Assembly (NCBI GenBank): GCA_023807065.1
Contig: JAJJLU010003546.1
Coordinates: forward strand, 1 to 56,123
Direction of reading: 5' to 3'
DNA: 56,123 nucleotides
Source: Isotricha intestinalis
Taxonomy: Eukaryota > Ciliophora > Litostomatea > Vestibuliferida > Isotrichidae
Each line of letters opens with the position of its first letter. The first letter of the stretch is position 1. Positions 7,350 to 17,516 of the stretch are shown here, in pieces. The notes under the pieces are model-generated. The model worked only from the letters and a program-made list of their open reading frames with translations. It was not told the DNA's origin and searched no databases. Both the position numbers and the translations under genes were made by a program.

Positions 7350-9852
7350 TTAATATTTTATATTTTCATCATTATCATTATTAAAAGAAGTATTATTAAA
7401 ATTATAATTATTTAAATTGAAAGAAATATTATTATTATTTAAAGGAATAATAACATTAATATTATGTTCATGTATAATAGAGTTTCTTTTAATATCTTTT
7501 AATTCAGTAGAAATATTACTTCCATCATCATTCATAGAATTAATAAATGAATTATTATATTTTCCTTCACTAATCATATCTAATTGATTTGAATTTGAAT
7601 GTGATTCAAAATATCTTTCTGAACTTTTCAACTGAGGTTCAACACATAAAAATAAATTCGCTGAAGTACCAAAAATTTTACTATATATTATATCCATTAT
7701 TTGTTCATATTTACTCTTATTTAATTTATTATCTTGACATTTATTGAAATTATTTTTTATATCTTTTTCAAATTTTATTATTAATTCTTCATTATAATCT
7801 TTTGAAAATAAATTATTTATATCTATTTCATTTAATATATTAGAATAATTTTCATCTAAATTCTTTACTTCTTTTTGTATATTATTATGTATTAAATTAA
7901 GTGAAATTGGTAATTTATAAGTTTTTATTGTTTCAATTAAAATAAATAATATAATATAATATGAAAGATATGGTATAAAAGAAAAATGAGAAATATCAGT
8001 TTTAATTAAATCTTTATAATATAAAGATAAATTTTTATAAATTAAATAAGAAGTATTAGGAGTTGAAATACATTGAACTTTTACATAATAAATTAAAGTT
8101 TTTATTAATGACGAAATGAAAGGAATATAATTTAAAGAATTTTCAGATAAAATTTCTAATTTATATAAATAAAAATTTATATGGGATATATGAACTTTTT
8201 TATGTGTTAAATCTTGAAATTCTGGATAATTAAAATTTGAATTTAAAAATAAAAGAAATGATATATAAAAGTTTAAATATTCTTTAACTAATTCTTCATT
8301 TTTTTCAAAATTATAATTTATAATTTCAAAATTTGCAATAAGAATTGAAAAAAAATCACTATTTAAAGAAAGCTTTTCATTTAAATAATTGCTTTGTAAT
8401 GAAAATAATATATTTTTATCTGAATATTTTTCAAGAAAACTTGATAAAACTTTTAAAGTTTTTATTTTAATATTTTCATTTTCTTCTTTGTAAATAATAG
8501 AAATATTCATAAATAAAGGAAGAATTAATTCAAAATTTGAATTATATTTTTTTCTACCAAGTAAATCATTTAATTTAATAAAAAAAAAGCTTTTAAAATT
8601 CTCTGTTTTTATTTCTTCAATAAAAATTTTAGCAAATAATTTCATTGCTTTATCTTGTAAACTTTCATCACTTAAAATTAATAAATAATAGCTAATAATA
8701 ATATCATAAAAATAAAAATAATTATTATTCAAATCTTTTAAAACTCTTCCACAAAGATATTCAATAATAGAAAAAATAACAATTTTACTTTCTTCTTTTT
8801 TTTTCTTACAATATTTTAAAATATATAAAAAAAAAATTTCCTTAAATTTATTCTGTTCATTTTCTTTATTAATAGTTTGTTTTAAATTAATATCTAATTC
8901 TTTTAAAATTTCTTTTCCATTTGAAACATCAGTGATTAAAATTCTTAAAAAATAAAACAAACATTTACTTAATTTTCTAAAATCATTATATTTATTATTA
9001 TTATTTAATAAAGAATAAACATTTGATTCATTATCTAAATTTAAAGTTGTCATATTTGCTAAAGAATGAGTATTTTCAAAAGGTAAAATATCAGCATTTA
9101 ATTTTTTAATATTTTCATAATTTTCAATAACAAAAGGAAATATTTCTAAATAAACATTATTAAAATAAATTAAAATTTGATGTTTATTTTCTTCAGTTAA
9201 AATAAGGTTTTTTTCTTTATATTCATTTTTAAATATTTTACCTAAACAAAATAAATTTATTTTTAAAAAAGGATACATTTCATTATAAAATATAATATTT
9301 GGTTCATTAACAGTATTATTTATTTTATTTAAATATGAATTTTCAATATGTAAATAAAGATTAATATCTTTTGTATCTTTAAATAAAATATTAAACATAT
9401 GTGCAAAATAATATATAATAACTTTTAAATTTAATTTATTTTTATATGGATAATTTAAAGTTAATACTGAAATTTCTAATAAAAGTTGCTGTAAATCATT
9501 ATTCTTTGACAAACTTTCATTTAATTTTATAAATTCTTTTAAATTTAATGTTAATATTAAACAATTAAATAATGATTTTTTTGTGAAAATATTTTCTTTT
9601 TCATTTAATTTATTTTGTTTTTTTAATTCATTAATAAATTTAGTTCTTACTCTTTGTTTCTTTTCTAAAATCGGAAAATTATTTTTTCCTAATCTTTTCA
9701 TTCTTTCTATATTTTCATAATATTTTTCAATAGTGAATTGAAATTTTTCAGTTTTATCTAAATTAATAAATTATAAATTTACATATTTGATGGAAAAATT
9801 CATATATTTGTTGATATTTAGGAGTCTTTTGACTACAACAAGCACATCCCAT
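7350..9852 (-). CDS. Large helical protein with N-terminal acylation motif (two exons), function unknown
   Basis: Exon 1 (9852-9783) starts MGCACCSQKTPKYQQIYEFF. After a 25-base intron the frame enters the long ORF through KTEKFQFTIEKYYENIERMKRLG, giving about 825 residues. MGCACC is a textbook dual-lipidation signal (myristoyl Gly2 plus palmitoyl cysteines), so the protein should sit on the cytosolic face of a membrane. The body is almost wholly alpha-helical with a HEAT/ARM-like rhythm of hydrophobic residues; the last 100 residues are Asn/Ser-rich and disordered. Myristoylated helical-repeat proteins such as dymeclin and HID1 act at the Golgi, and this could be a distant relative, but I see no diagnostic motif. 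Confidence 0.72.
9758..9782 (-). other. 25-base intron behind the MGCACC exon
   Basis: GTAAAT to TTTAG on the minus strand. Splicing keeps the frame from ATG 9852 into the long ORF (TAT is split by the intron). Without it the gene would start at an internal Met and lose the lipidation motif. Confidence 0.8.
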
Positions 9853-9932
9853 TTTTTTTTTAAGGAAATTTATATAATTGTTAAATTAAATTAAATAAAT
9901 ATAATATTTTTTTATATAAAACTTTTTAAAAA

Positions 9933-11867
9933 TTAATTGTTAAAATTATTATATAATTGTTGATTAGGCGTTATTTTCATTGGGAAATTATTTTGATTAA
10001 AAGCAAAAGTGTTATTATTGTTTTGAATAAATTGATTGTTTTGATTTTGTTTATTTGAACTTTTTAAAAATTCATTAAATTTAAAATCAGTTTGATTTCC
10101 TCTTCCTTCGCCTTCTTTATAAGTTTTCATTAAATTGTTTATGTCGAATAAATTTGTATTTTTCATTAATTCTTCTTTTAATTGTTTTCCTTTGTTAATT
10201 TCATTTTTATTTTCTTCTAAATTATCATCTTCAATTTTACCCATATTCATATTTAAATTTACTTGAGGTGTTAAAACTGGTGCTGCGCTTATTCTTGAAT
10301 TGTTTATTATTTCATTTGAGTTGTTTTGATTTGATATTATATTGTTGTTATTTATGATATTGTTTTGTTGAATTGTTGTGTTTTCTGGGTTGTTGTTGAT
10401 TGAATTTTCTTTTATATTGTTTTGAGGGAAATTATTTGGATCGTTCATATTCATATTAATATTTGAGGTATTTGTTATAGTATTCTGCATCATATTATTA
10501 TTTTGCATCATATTATTATTATTTTGATTCATATTATTGTTTTGCATCATATTATTATTTTGCATCATATTATTATTATTCTGCATCACATTATTATTAT
10601 TTTGCATCATATTATTATTTTGCATCATATTATTATTTTGCATCATATTATTATTTTGCATCATACTATTATTCTGCATCATATTATTATAATTTTCCAT
10701 CATATTATTATTGTTTTGCATCATATTATTATTTTGCATCATATTATTGTTTTGCATCATATTATTATTATTCTTCATCATATTATTATTGTTCTGCATC
10801 ATATTATTATTATTTTGCATCATATTATTATTGTTTTGCATCATATTATTATTTTGCATCATACTATTATTCTGCATCATATTATTATTATTTTGGATCA
10901 TATTATTATTATTCTGCATCATATTATTATTGTTTTGCATCATATTATTATTTTGCATCATATTATTATTTTGCATCATACTATTATTCTGCATCATATT
11001 ATTATTATTTTGCATCATATTATCATTATTCTGCATCATATTATTATTATTTTGCATCATATTATTATTCTGCATCATATTATTGTTTTGCATCATATTA
11101 TTATTCTGCATCATATTATTATGTTGATTCATCCCCATACTACTATTTCCCATATTATTTTGTCCCATCATCCTCATATTATTATTCATTCTATTATTAT
11201 TAAAATTTTGTGGTTGTGAAAAATTATTATTCATCATAATATTATTAATATTACTATTACTATTATTTTGCATATGTCCAAAAGAATTAAAACCTTGCTG
11301 TTGATTACCTTGATAAAAATTTAAATTATTAAATATATTTTTATTCCTGTCAAAAACATCTTGGGAAGGTAAATTACCAGTTAAATCTAATAAAACTCCA
11401 GTTTCAATTCGATTTATATTTCTATTATAATTAGCATTTCCAAAGTCCAAATTTCCTCCTTTATAAAAATCATCATTATTTCTAATATTAAAATTATTAT
11501 TCTTTAAAGAATTAACATCTTTAGATTGACTTCTTTTTTGAATATTTTTAGATTCAAATTTTAAAGCATCAAAAGATCTATCATTAATAGTTAAAATAAA
11601 TTTATATGTTTTTGATTGATAAACTAAACAATATAATCCTCTTAATTTAAAAGCAAATCTAAATTCTTTAGTATTATTTTCTGATAATAATTGATTATCT
11701 ACAATTAATTTTACTTTTGAACTCATTTTTGAATGAAATATTTCTACTTTGTGATATTCATCATTTATACAAAATTCCCATAAATGATATATTTTAGTTT
11801 GTTTTAAATTACGACCTATGTTTGTTGTTGTATAGTTTAAATTTGAAATGTTTATTGGAAGAGACAT
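9933..11867 (-). CDS. FAIM-like beta domain fused to a long MMQNNN repeat
   Basis: A 644-residue protein. Residues 25-105 (HLWEFCINDEYHKVEIFHSK to FILTINDRSFDAL) follow the pattern of the FAIM1 (Fas apoptosis inhibitory molecule) domain: a Trp-bearing first strand, HxVEhxH, then FAFKLRGL and a repeated small beta module. The remainder is Asn/Met/Gln-rich. From about residue 250 to 455, units MMQNNN or MMQNNNN repeat more than thirty times, then come Asn-rich linkers and a short conserved-looking C-terminal segment (EELMKNTNLFDINNLMKTYKEG). The repeat is prion-like in composition, so assembly into condensates or fibres is possible. Function of the FAIM domain in protists is not established. 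Confidence 0.7.
   Translation of the reverse strand: MSLPINISNLNYTTTNIGRNLKQTKIYHLWEFCINDEYHKVEIFHSKMSSKVKLIVDNQLLSENNTKEFRFAFKLRGLYCLVYQSKTYKFILTINDRSFDALKFESKNIQKRSQSKDVNSLKNNNFNIRNNDDFYKGGNLDFGNANYNRNINRIETGVLLDLTGNLPSQDVFDRNKNIFNNLNFYQGNQQQGFNSFGHMQNNSNSNINNIMMNNNFSQPQNFNNNRMNNNMRMMGQNNMGNSSMGMNQHNNMMQNNNMMQNNNMMQNNNMMQNNNNMMQNNDNMMQNNNNMMQNNSMMQNNNMMQNNNMMQNNNNMMQNNNNMIQNNNNMMQNNSMMQNNNMMQNNNNMMQNNNNMMQNNNNMMKNNNNMMQNNNMMQNNNMMQNNNNMMENYNNMMQNNSMMQNNNMMQNNNMMQNNNMMQNNNNVMQNNNNMMQNNNMMQNNNMNQNNNNMMQNNNMMQNTITNTSNINMNMNDPNNFPQNNIKENSINNNPENTTIQQNNIINNNNIISNQNNSNEIINNSRISAAPVLTPQVNLNMNMGKIEDDNLEENKNEINKGKQLKEELMKNTNLFDINNLMKTYKEGEGRGNQTDFKFNEFLKSSNKQNQNNQFIQNNNNTFAFNQNNFPMKITPNQQLYNNFNN
10480..11130 (-). 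repeat. 18/21-base minisatellite coding MMQNNN(N)
   Basis: On the plus strand the unit is GCATCATATTATTATTTT, alternating between 18 and 21 bases, with over thirty copies and few substitutions (TTC for TTT, ACTATT for ATATT, GGATC once). Higher-order blocks recur, for example MMQNNSMMQNNNMMQNNN at least four times, which suggests segmental duplications within the array. Confidence 0.92.
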
Positions 11868-12140
11868 CTTTTTAATTTATATTTTGATAAAATTTGATAT
11901 CTATTAATTTTATTTGTATTAATTAATAATTATAATTACATTAATTAAATTCTGGTTAAACTTTTATTTTTTCCAAACTTTAAATAATGTAATTTAATCA
12001 ATAATAATAACTAAAAAAAATATTTTTATATCATGATAAAAATTTTATTAATAATAATAAAAAAAAAATGAATAAAAAAAAAAACAGAAAAAAATCCAAA
12101 AAATAATTAAAACAAAAAAATATTACTAACATATAAAAAA

Positions 12141-13058
12141 ATGATAGAATTTACAAAAATACAAAAAGAATTAATCTCTAAATATTTTCATAGTAACTTT
12201 ACATTAAATCTACCTCAAAATTATGAAAGCCGAATATCTCAAATGTTAATAATAGAAGAATACCAAGAAATAGTAAAAGAAATAATATGTCCAATATGCA
12301 CAGAAATTCCATTAAATCCAGTTAAATGTTCAATATGTGGAAATATCGTATGTCAAGAATGTCAAAAGAAATGGAAAAAATGTCCTTTCAATTGTCAGAA
12401 TTTTAAAATGTTAAATTTAGATAGAATTTTTAAAAATGTGATTAATTTATTTAAAACAAAATGTGTTTTTCATGATAAAGGATGTCAAAAAATTTTATAT
12501 TTTAAAGACTATTTAAATCATATTAAAAATTGTGAATTTTCCGAATTTTATTGTAAAGTTGATAATTGTAAATTTAAAGGAAATATTAATGATTGTTTAA
12601 GTCATCTTTTTTTATGTGGGTTAAAAAAAATAAAATGTAAATATTGTCAAAAAAAATGCTTTAAATTCCAGTTAAAAGAATATGAAGAATATTGTGGAAA
12701 TTTATTAATTAAATGTAATTTATGTAATGAAGAAATATTAAATAAAAATTTAAAAAATCATAAAGAAAATATTTGTGAATATTCTTTTGTTAATTGTAAA
12801 AAATGTAATAAAAATATGATTAGAAAAGAATTTAAATTACATGATAAAATTAAATGCTTAGAATGTCAAGTTGAATATTGGAAAAATTTATCTAAAAAAA
12901 AAGATGATACTATTAATAATATGAAAGAAGAATTAGAAAGTATTAGAAAAGAATTATTAAGTGAAAGAAATTTAAGTAGAGATTATAGTGTTAAAGATTT
13001 AAAATGTGATTTTAATTTAAATAGTGAGAGACATTTTAGAAATAATACTGAAATTTAA
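12141..13058 (+). CDS. RING/TRAF-type zinc-finger protein
   Basis: A 305-residue protein with an N-terminal RING-like finger at about residues 49-88 (IICPICTEIPLNPVKC, CGNIVCQECQ, CPFNC) and then a series of TRAF-type zinc fingers at 108-235. These show the CxxxxCxxxxxxxxxxxHxxxC spacing (KCVFHDKGCQKILYFKDYLNHIKNC, with HLFLCGLKKIKCKYC and CNLCNEEILNKNLKNH following). A coiled coil lies near 240-280 (YWKNLSKKKDDTINNMKEELESIRKELLSE). This layout is that of TRAF-like/SIAH-like E3 ligases or adaptor proteins; the coiled coil should drive oligomerisation. No MATH domain follows. Very common expanded family in protists. Confidence 0.85.
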   Translation: MIEFTKIQKELISKYFHSNFTLNLPQNYESRISQMLIIEEYQEIVKEIICPICTEIPLNPVKCSICGNIVCQECQKKWKKCPFNCQNFKMLNLDRIFKNVINLFKTKCVFHDKGCQKILYFKDYLNHIKNCEFSEFYCKVDNCKFKGNINDCLSHLFLCGLKKIKCKYCQKKCFKFQLKEYEEYCGNLLIKCNLCNEEILNKNLKNHKENICEYSFVNCKKCNKNMIRKEFKLHDKIKCLECQVEYWKNLSKKKDDTINNMKEELESIRKELLSERNLSRDYSVKDLKCDFNLNSERHFRNNTEI

Positions 13059-13255
13059 AAAGCAAGTATTATTATTTATTCTTTTTATTTTTTGTAAATT
13101 CTTTTGTTAATTTATTACGTAATAATAAAATTAATTTATTAGTTAAATTCGATATTAATGGAAAAATATTTATTTATTTTGTTATTTTTTTATTTTTATA
13201 ATATAATCAACAAAAAGTTAATTAAATAAAAAAACATAAAAAACAATCAAAAAAA

Positions 13256-14371
13256 ATGAAAGATAATGAAAATGAAGAAGAACCATTAAATTCTTATCAT
13301 TTTGAATTAGAATTTAATAAAAAAAAAGAAAGAAGATTATATGAAATAAGAGAAAAATTTGAAGAGCAAAAATTAAAAAACGAGGAAAAAAAAGAGAATT
13401 TAAATTCAAAAAACACAGAATTAGAAATATTAGATTTTGTAGATTTAGATAATGAATTTATAAAAATAAAAAAAGAAAGAGAATTAAAAAACCAAGAAGA
13501 ATTTTATATAGAAGATAACCCAAATATAAATCATTCATATAAAATATCTCCTCCAATGACAAAATCAATAATGGAAACAGGAAAATATCATGTTTTAATA
13601 GAAAAAAGAAATGAATATATTTTATCAATAACAATATCAACAACATTAAAAGAATTAGTATGGAAAGTAAATTATTCTTTAAATGACTTAAATGAAATAT
13701 TAGATAATAAAATAACAAATATATCAAATTTAATAGAAGAAATAAAGAATAGTGTTGAAAATAATAGTAAAAAAATAGAATATTCAGAAGAGAATGAAGC
13801 TTTTGTTTTTTCATTAAATTTATTTTCTAAAAAACCAATTTTCATTGTTCCTATATTTAAAATGGATAATTGGGTTGATTTAAATAGTGAAAATATAGAA
13901 GATAAAAATAAATATGAAACAATAATTTATTTTCAAGGAGAAGATACTTTAATAATTAATATAAAACAAGGAGATAAAAATTGGGAAAGAAAATATTCAA
14001 AAGAAGAATTAAATAAAATTATTATTGCAGATTATAGTTGTTTTTTTGCTTTGAGAGTTATGATATCTTATGCTATTAAAAATAAAGAATATAAATTAAT
14101 AAAAGGAAATGAAAATTTAGTTTTAAATTTTAATGCTCCTGTTGGAGGAATTTTTGTTATTCCTTTAGTTAAAGAATCTTCTTTTGTTCATTTTACTAAA
14201 AAATATGGAGGTGTGTTTGGGAATTTTTTAATTAAAAGTTCTAAAACTACTTTTCTTATTTTTAGTACTCCTTTTGTCTTTATTGGAAATTGCTTATATG
14301 AAATGAGTACTATTCCGATTTATTCTATTTTGTATACTAAGGAATATATTAATAAAAGTTTAAATGAATAG
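13256..14371 (+). CDS. Conserved-looking protein of unknown function
   Basis: A 371-residue protein ending in TAG. The first 110 residues are charged and helical (KKKERRLYEIREKFEEQKLKNEEKK). From about residue 115 a folded mixed domain begins (KYHVLIEKRNEYILSITIS, later EAFVFSLNLFSKKPIFIVPIFKM and YETIIYFQGEDTLIINI). The C-terminal 100 residues are Phe/Gly-rich, including APVGGIFVIPLVKE and KTTFLIFSTPFVFIGNCLYEMS, possibly one or two membrane-inserting segments. I do not recognise the family. It is transcribed towards the next gene (minus strand), convergent by about 60 bases. Confidence 0.6.
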   Translation: MKDNENEEEPLNSYHFELEFNKKKERRLYEIREKFEEQKLKNEEKKENLNSKNTELEILDFVDLDNEFIKIKKERELKNQEEFYIEDNPNINHSYKISPPMTKSIMETGKYHVLIEKRNEYILSITISTTLKELVWKVNYSLNDLNEILDNKITNISNLIEEIKNSVENNSKKIEYSEENEAFVFSLNLFSKKPIFIVPIFKMDNWVDLNSENIEDKNKYETIIYFQGEDTLIINIKQGDKNWERKYSKEELNKIIIADYSCFFALRVMISYAIKNKEYKLIKGNENLVLNFNAPVGGIFVIPLVKESSFVHFTKKYGGVFGNFLIKSSKTTFLIFSTPFVFIGNCLYEMSTIPIYSILYTKEYINKSLNE

Positions 14372-14431
14372 TTTTTTTAAATTTTTATAGATTAATTATA
14401 TTCATATTAATATATATTGTTTATTTTTATT

Positions 14432-15265
14432 TTATTTTTCTGATTGAAATTGTAAAAATAAAGTTTTCAAGGTTTTTAATTCTGTTTCTAAATATATATT
14501 TTTTTCCTTTAAGGTTTTTATTTCTTCTGTTAAATTATTTATTTCTGTGTTATGTTGGATTTTTAATTTATTTATTTCTTCTTGTAAATTTTCTATTGTT
14601 AATTTATTATTTTTATTCTCTTCTTCTTTATTTGTATTATCTTGTATTTTTTCTATATTTTTTTCTTCAAAATCTTTTTCTTTTTTTAATCTTATTTTTT
14701 TTATTTTAATACAATAATTTTTTATTTTTCCCGAATCAACATTTTCATTTTTAATAATTTCTTCATAATTATCTTCATTAGAATATAATTTAAAAAATAA
14801 TTTCAAACATTTAAAATAAGGTAAATTAACATTTTCTATAAAATTAATCATCACATCATATAAATCCAGATAATTAACATAAATTAATAAATCAATATTT
14901 TGTTCGAATAAATTAATAAAAACATCAGAAGTTAATTCTTGTTCTAATAAAATAGCAATCATATAAACAGTTGAATTATATAATAATTTATTAGCATAAT
15001 TTTCTTTTATATTATTAAAAGTTGTTAAAATTGATAAAGCTTCTAATAAACTTTTTCTTATTTCTTTATAATAATCTAATTTTAACATTTCACCCATTAA
15101 TGATTTTACTTTATTTATTATATCATCTTTACTTATATTATCCTTTAATATTTCATTATTATTTTTTTTTTTATTGTTATTAACAGAATAAGACATAATA
15201 TAATTAATACAAGCTTGATGATTCTGAGCAAAATTTTGAAGTGTATTTACTTTAGAATCAGTCAT
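14432..15265 (-). CDS. Helical protein with C-terminal coiled coil, unknown
   Basis: A 277-residue protein. Residues 40-185 form a helical, possibly ARM-like domain (DIINKVKSLMGEMLKLDYYKEIRKSLLEALSIL and similar). From about 190 it becomes charged, then a clean heptad coiled coil runs from about 222 to the end (LTIENLQEEINKLKIQHNTEINNLTEEIKTL). The C-terminus stops at LFLQFQSEK. Such a layout suits a cytoskeletal or trafficking scaffold; no specific family is recognised. Confidence 0.6.
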   Translation of the reverse strand: MTDSKVNTLQNFAQNHQACINYIMSYSVNNNKKKNNNEILKDNISKDDIINKVKSLMGEMLKLDYYKEIRKSLLEALSILTTFNNIKENYANKLLYNSTVYMIAILLEQELTSDVFINLFEQNIDLLIYVNYLDLYDVMINFIENVNLPYFKCLKLFFKLYSNEDNYEEIIKNENVDSGKIKNYCIKIKKIRLKKEKDFEEKNIEKIQDNTNKEEENKNNKLTIENLQEEINKLKIQHNTEINNLTEEIKTLKEKNIYLETELKTLKTLFLQFQSEK

Positions 15266-15325
15266 ATTAAATATAAATTATTTTATTTTAAATAAAACTT
15301 TAATTAAAAAATTAAATAAATAAAA

Positions 15326-16741
15326 TCATTCTTCCTCTAATTCAATATAACTATAATCATCGAATTTGACTTCATTTTCAATTTCTTGACTACTAAGATA
15401 ACTTCTATCTAATTCATTATCATAATCAAAAGGTTCATCATTATCAAAGCAAGTTAAAATGAAAGAAATAATACATAAGCATCCTCCAATTAAATAGCAA
15501 ATTCGAAAAGGAATTTTAATTAATTCTCCAAAATAATATTTAGAAATAATAAAAGAAGAAGAGGAAACAATAATAGAAGATAAAGTTCTAAAAAGACCAT
15601 AAACTCCAGATAAAATTAAACTATATTTAATACCAAACACATGCATAATATGTGGATTCATTGTATTAATAAAACCAATAAATATAATAACATTTAATAT
15701 ATTAAATATAATAAACATTAAAGTATTTTCAAAAAAAATTCCAAAACCAAAACCAATTAAAGAACAATTAAAAGTTAATATCATTAAAATATATTTAGAA
15801 CCAAATTTATCAACTAATAAACCAAATATTGGACTTATTATTATCATACAAAGACTTTGAGCTAAACTTAAATATTGTAATATTGTTCCATTTATTCCTA
15901 TTAAAGCTCCAAAAGTTCTTGAAGTATTTAATATAAATTGTTGTAAAAAAGCTGAAAAAAAAGATATTAAAACAATAAGCCAAAATCTTTTACTTTTTAA
16001 AGCTTGTTTTAATGAAGAATCTATTATTGAACTTTTTTTTTTCTTTAATGTATCATTTTTATATTGTTTAATTAATAATAAGGAAATAATTCTTCCAATA
16101 GGAAAGAAAAAAATACAAATTAAGAAATAATATTTAATTTTAACACAAATATTTTCAGGGTAGAAAATTTCATAATTTTCAGAATTTAAAGTATAACCAT
16201 TTTTATTAATTATTTTTTCTCCTAAAAATCCAAAAAGTGAAGAAGCTAAAACTTGAGGAATCATCATTAAAGAACTAAATAATCCTTTTCTTTCAGGAAC
16301 AAACATAATTAAATTTTTAAAAGGTAAAGGAGAACATATACCATTTCCAATTCCCATTAACCCAATAAAAAAATAAAATAAATAAATATCTTGAATATAA
16401 TAAAAACCTAATAAGCTTATTATTGTAATTATACTTCCTATTGTTATTGTATTATAAAATCCTATTTTATTTTCTAATATTCCTGCAATTGATCCCATTA
16501 ATGTCATTGTTATTTGATTTATTGTTCCAAAAAAATTTCCATAATGCATTGTTACCCATTTTTGCTTTATATGAATATATGATGTTATATATACACTTAA
16601 ACTTGTTATTGGAGTTAATGGAGATAATGATAAATTAAATATGATTGAACCGATTAGTGTCTTTGTAAAATTCGTATTTTCATCTTTTTTTATCATTTTT
16701 TTATTTTTTATGTTTTTTTTTTTTAATTTTTTAGAAATCAT
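15326..16741 (-). CDS. MFS transporter, 12 TM (monocarboxylate/oxalate-formate-like)
   Basis: A 471-residue major facilitator protein with about twelve hydrophobic segments and the two-bundle layout. The loop between TM2 and TM3 carries the reduced MFS signature (GILENKIGFYNTITIG). TM4-5 carry FIGLMGIGNGICSPLPFKNLIMFVPERKGLFSS, where the PxRKG segment is typical of monocarboxylate/oxalate-formate type MFS members. A second signature, GLLVDKFGSKYILM, lies in the second bundle. The cytosolic C-terminal tail is acidic. Substrate cannot be told. The first ATG overlaps the stop of the upstream gene by 4 bases (ATGA); a second Met at residue 16 is an alternative start that would avoid this. Confidence 0.8.
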   Translation of the reverse strand: MISKKLKKKNIKNKKMIKKDENTNFTKTLIGSIIFNLSLSPLTPITSLSVYITSYIHIKQKWVTMHYGNFFGTINQITMTLMGSIAGILENKIGFYNTITIGSIITIISLLGFYYIQDIYLFYFFIGLMGIGNGICSPLPFKNLIMFVPERKGLFSSLMMIPQVLASSLFGFLGEKIINKNGYTLNSENYEIFYPENICVKIKYYFLICIFFFPIGRIISLLLIKQYKNDTLKKKKSSIIDSSLKQALKSKRFWLIVLISFFSAFLQQFILNTSRTFGALIGINGTILQYLSLAQSLCMIIISPIFGLLVDKFGSKYILMILTFNCSLIGFGFGIFFENTLMFIIFNILNVIIFIGFINTMNPHIMHVFGIKYSLILSGVYGLFRTLSSIIVSSSSFIISKYYFGELIKIPFRICYLIGGCLCIISFILTCFDNDEPFDYDNELDRSYLSSQEIENEVKFDDYSYIELEEE

Positions 16742-17472
16742 TTTTTTAATTTATTAAATGAATATATAATAATATTTAATATATAATCATTGTTAGACAT
16801 ATTAAATTCTTCTTGTCCGTTTCCTTCATTAATTATTAAATAATTGCTTTTATTATTTTTAGGAAAAAAATCAAATAGAATATCATAATCATAATCTTTT
16901 TCATTTTCTAATAATAAATCAAAAATCTTTTTTGAAACAACATCAATATTTCTTTCAATATCTGAAAATTTTTTAATATTAATAATAATAATTTCTTTTA
17001 TTTGTTTAAATATTTCTTCTTTATTTTTTATGAAATAAGTAGAATGTGATTTAATTTCACTTCTTCTTGGTTTCAACTCTTTTGATAAGGGAATAAAAGA
17101 ATCTTTTCCAATATTATTTAAAGTAAATAATATTTTAATATAACCATATAAATATTCTAAATCTTCATTGATTTCTATTATTCTTTCTCCTGAAGAAAAA
17201 GAATATGAAAAAAAATTTATTGGTTTATCAAATATTGCAGTTCTTAAATAAAATTTGAATTTATCATTTTTTATTTTTCCTATTATTTCTGAATTCATTT
17301 TTTTTATTTCTTCTTCTAATCTCTTCTTTTCAAAATAATTATTATATAACTCTTCCACCAATTTATTATCACATAAATTAGTAATATTTTTCCTCAATTC
17401 ATCACTTAATAATTTTTCCTTTTCTTCTATAAGATAATTATTAACAATATTAAAATTATAATAGGACATCAT
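16738..17472 (-). CDS. Unknown charged protein upstream of the MFS gene
   Basis: A 244-residue Lys/Glu/Ile-rich protein with no recognised domain. A coiled-coil-like region spans 15-70 (EEKEKLLSDELRKNITNLCDNK, then YFEKKRLEEEIKKMNSEI). A more structured core follows, including KFKFYLRTAIFDKPINFFSYSFSSGERI and a glycine/Arg segment LKPRRSEIKSHS. The stop codon TGA overlaps the ATG of the MFS gene (ATGA), and the ATG is only 44 bases from the divergent repeat-protein start. The tight packing on both sides is unusual in this window. Confidence 0.6.
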   Translation of the reverse strand: MMSYYNFNIVNNYLIEEKEKLLSDELRKNITNLCDNKLVEELYNNYFEKKRLEEEIKKMNSEIIGKIKNDKFKFYLRTAIFDKPINFFSYSFSSGERIIEINEDLEYLYGYIKILFTLNNIGKDSFIPLSKELKPRRSEIKSHSTYFIKNKEEIFKQIKEIIIINIKKFSDIERNIDVVSKKIFDLLLENEKDYDYDILFDFFPKNNKSNYLIINEGNGQEEFNMSNNDYILNIIIYSFNKLKK

Positions 17473-17516
17473 AAAAAAATTTAAAACAATTAAAATACAA
17501 AAAAATTATAAAAAAA
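17473..17516. promoter_or_regulatory. 44-base divergent intergenic region
   Basis: The only sequence between the start codons of the minus-strand gene ending at 17472 and the plus-strand repeat protein at 17517. It is A/T-rich, and any 5' UTRs and promoters must overlap each other or the coding regions. No TATA box can be distinguished in this composition. Confidence 0.55.

Noticed and set aside
10480..11130. Regularly spaced short repeat resembling a CRISPR array
   Set aside because: Units are contiguous without unique spacers, in frame with a long coding ORF, in a eukaryote.
10503..11219. Plus-strand 238-residue ORF rich in His/Ile (HHIIILHH repeats)
   Set aside because: Antisense shadow of the MMQNNN repeat in the FAIM-fusion gene; the same applies to the Ile/Leu/Cys ORF at 10711-11127.
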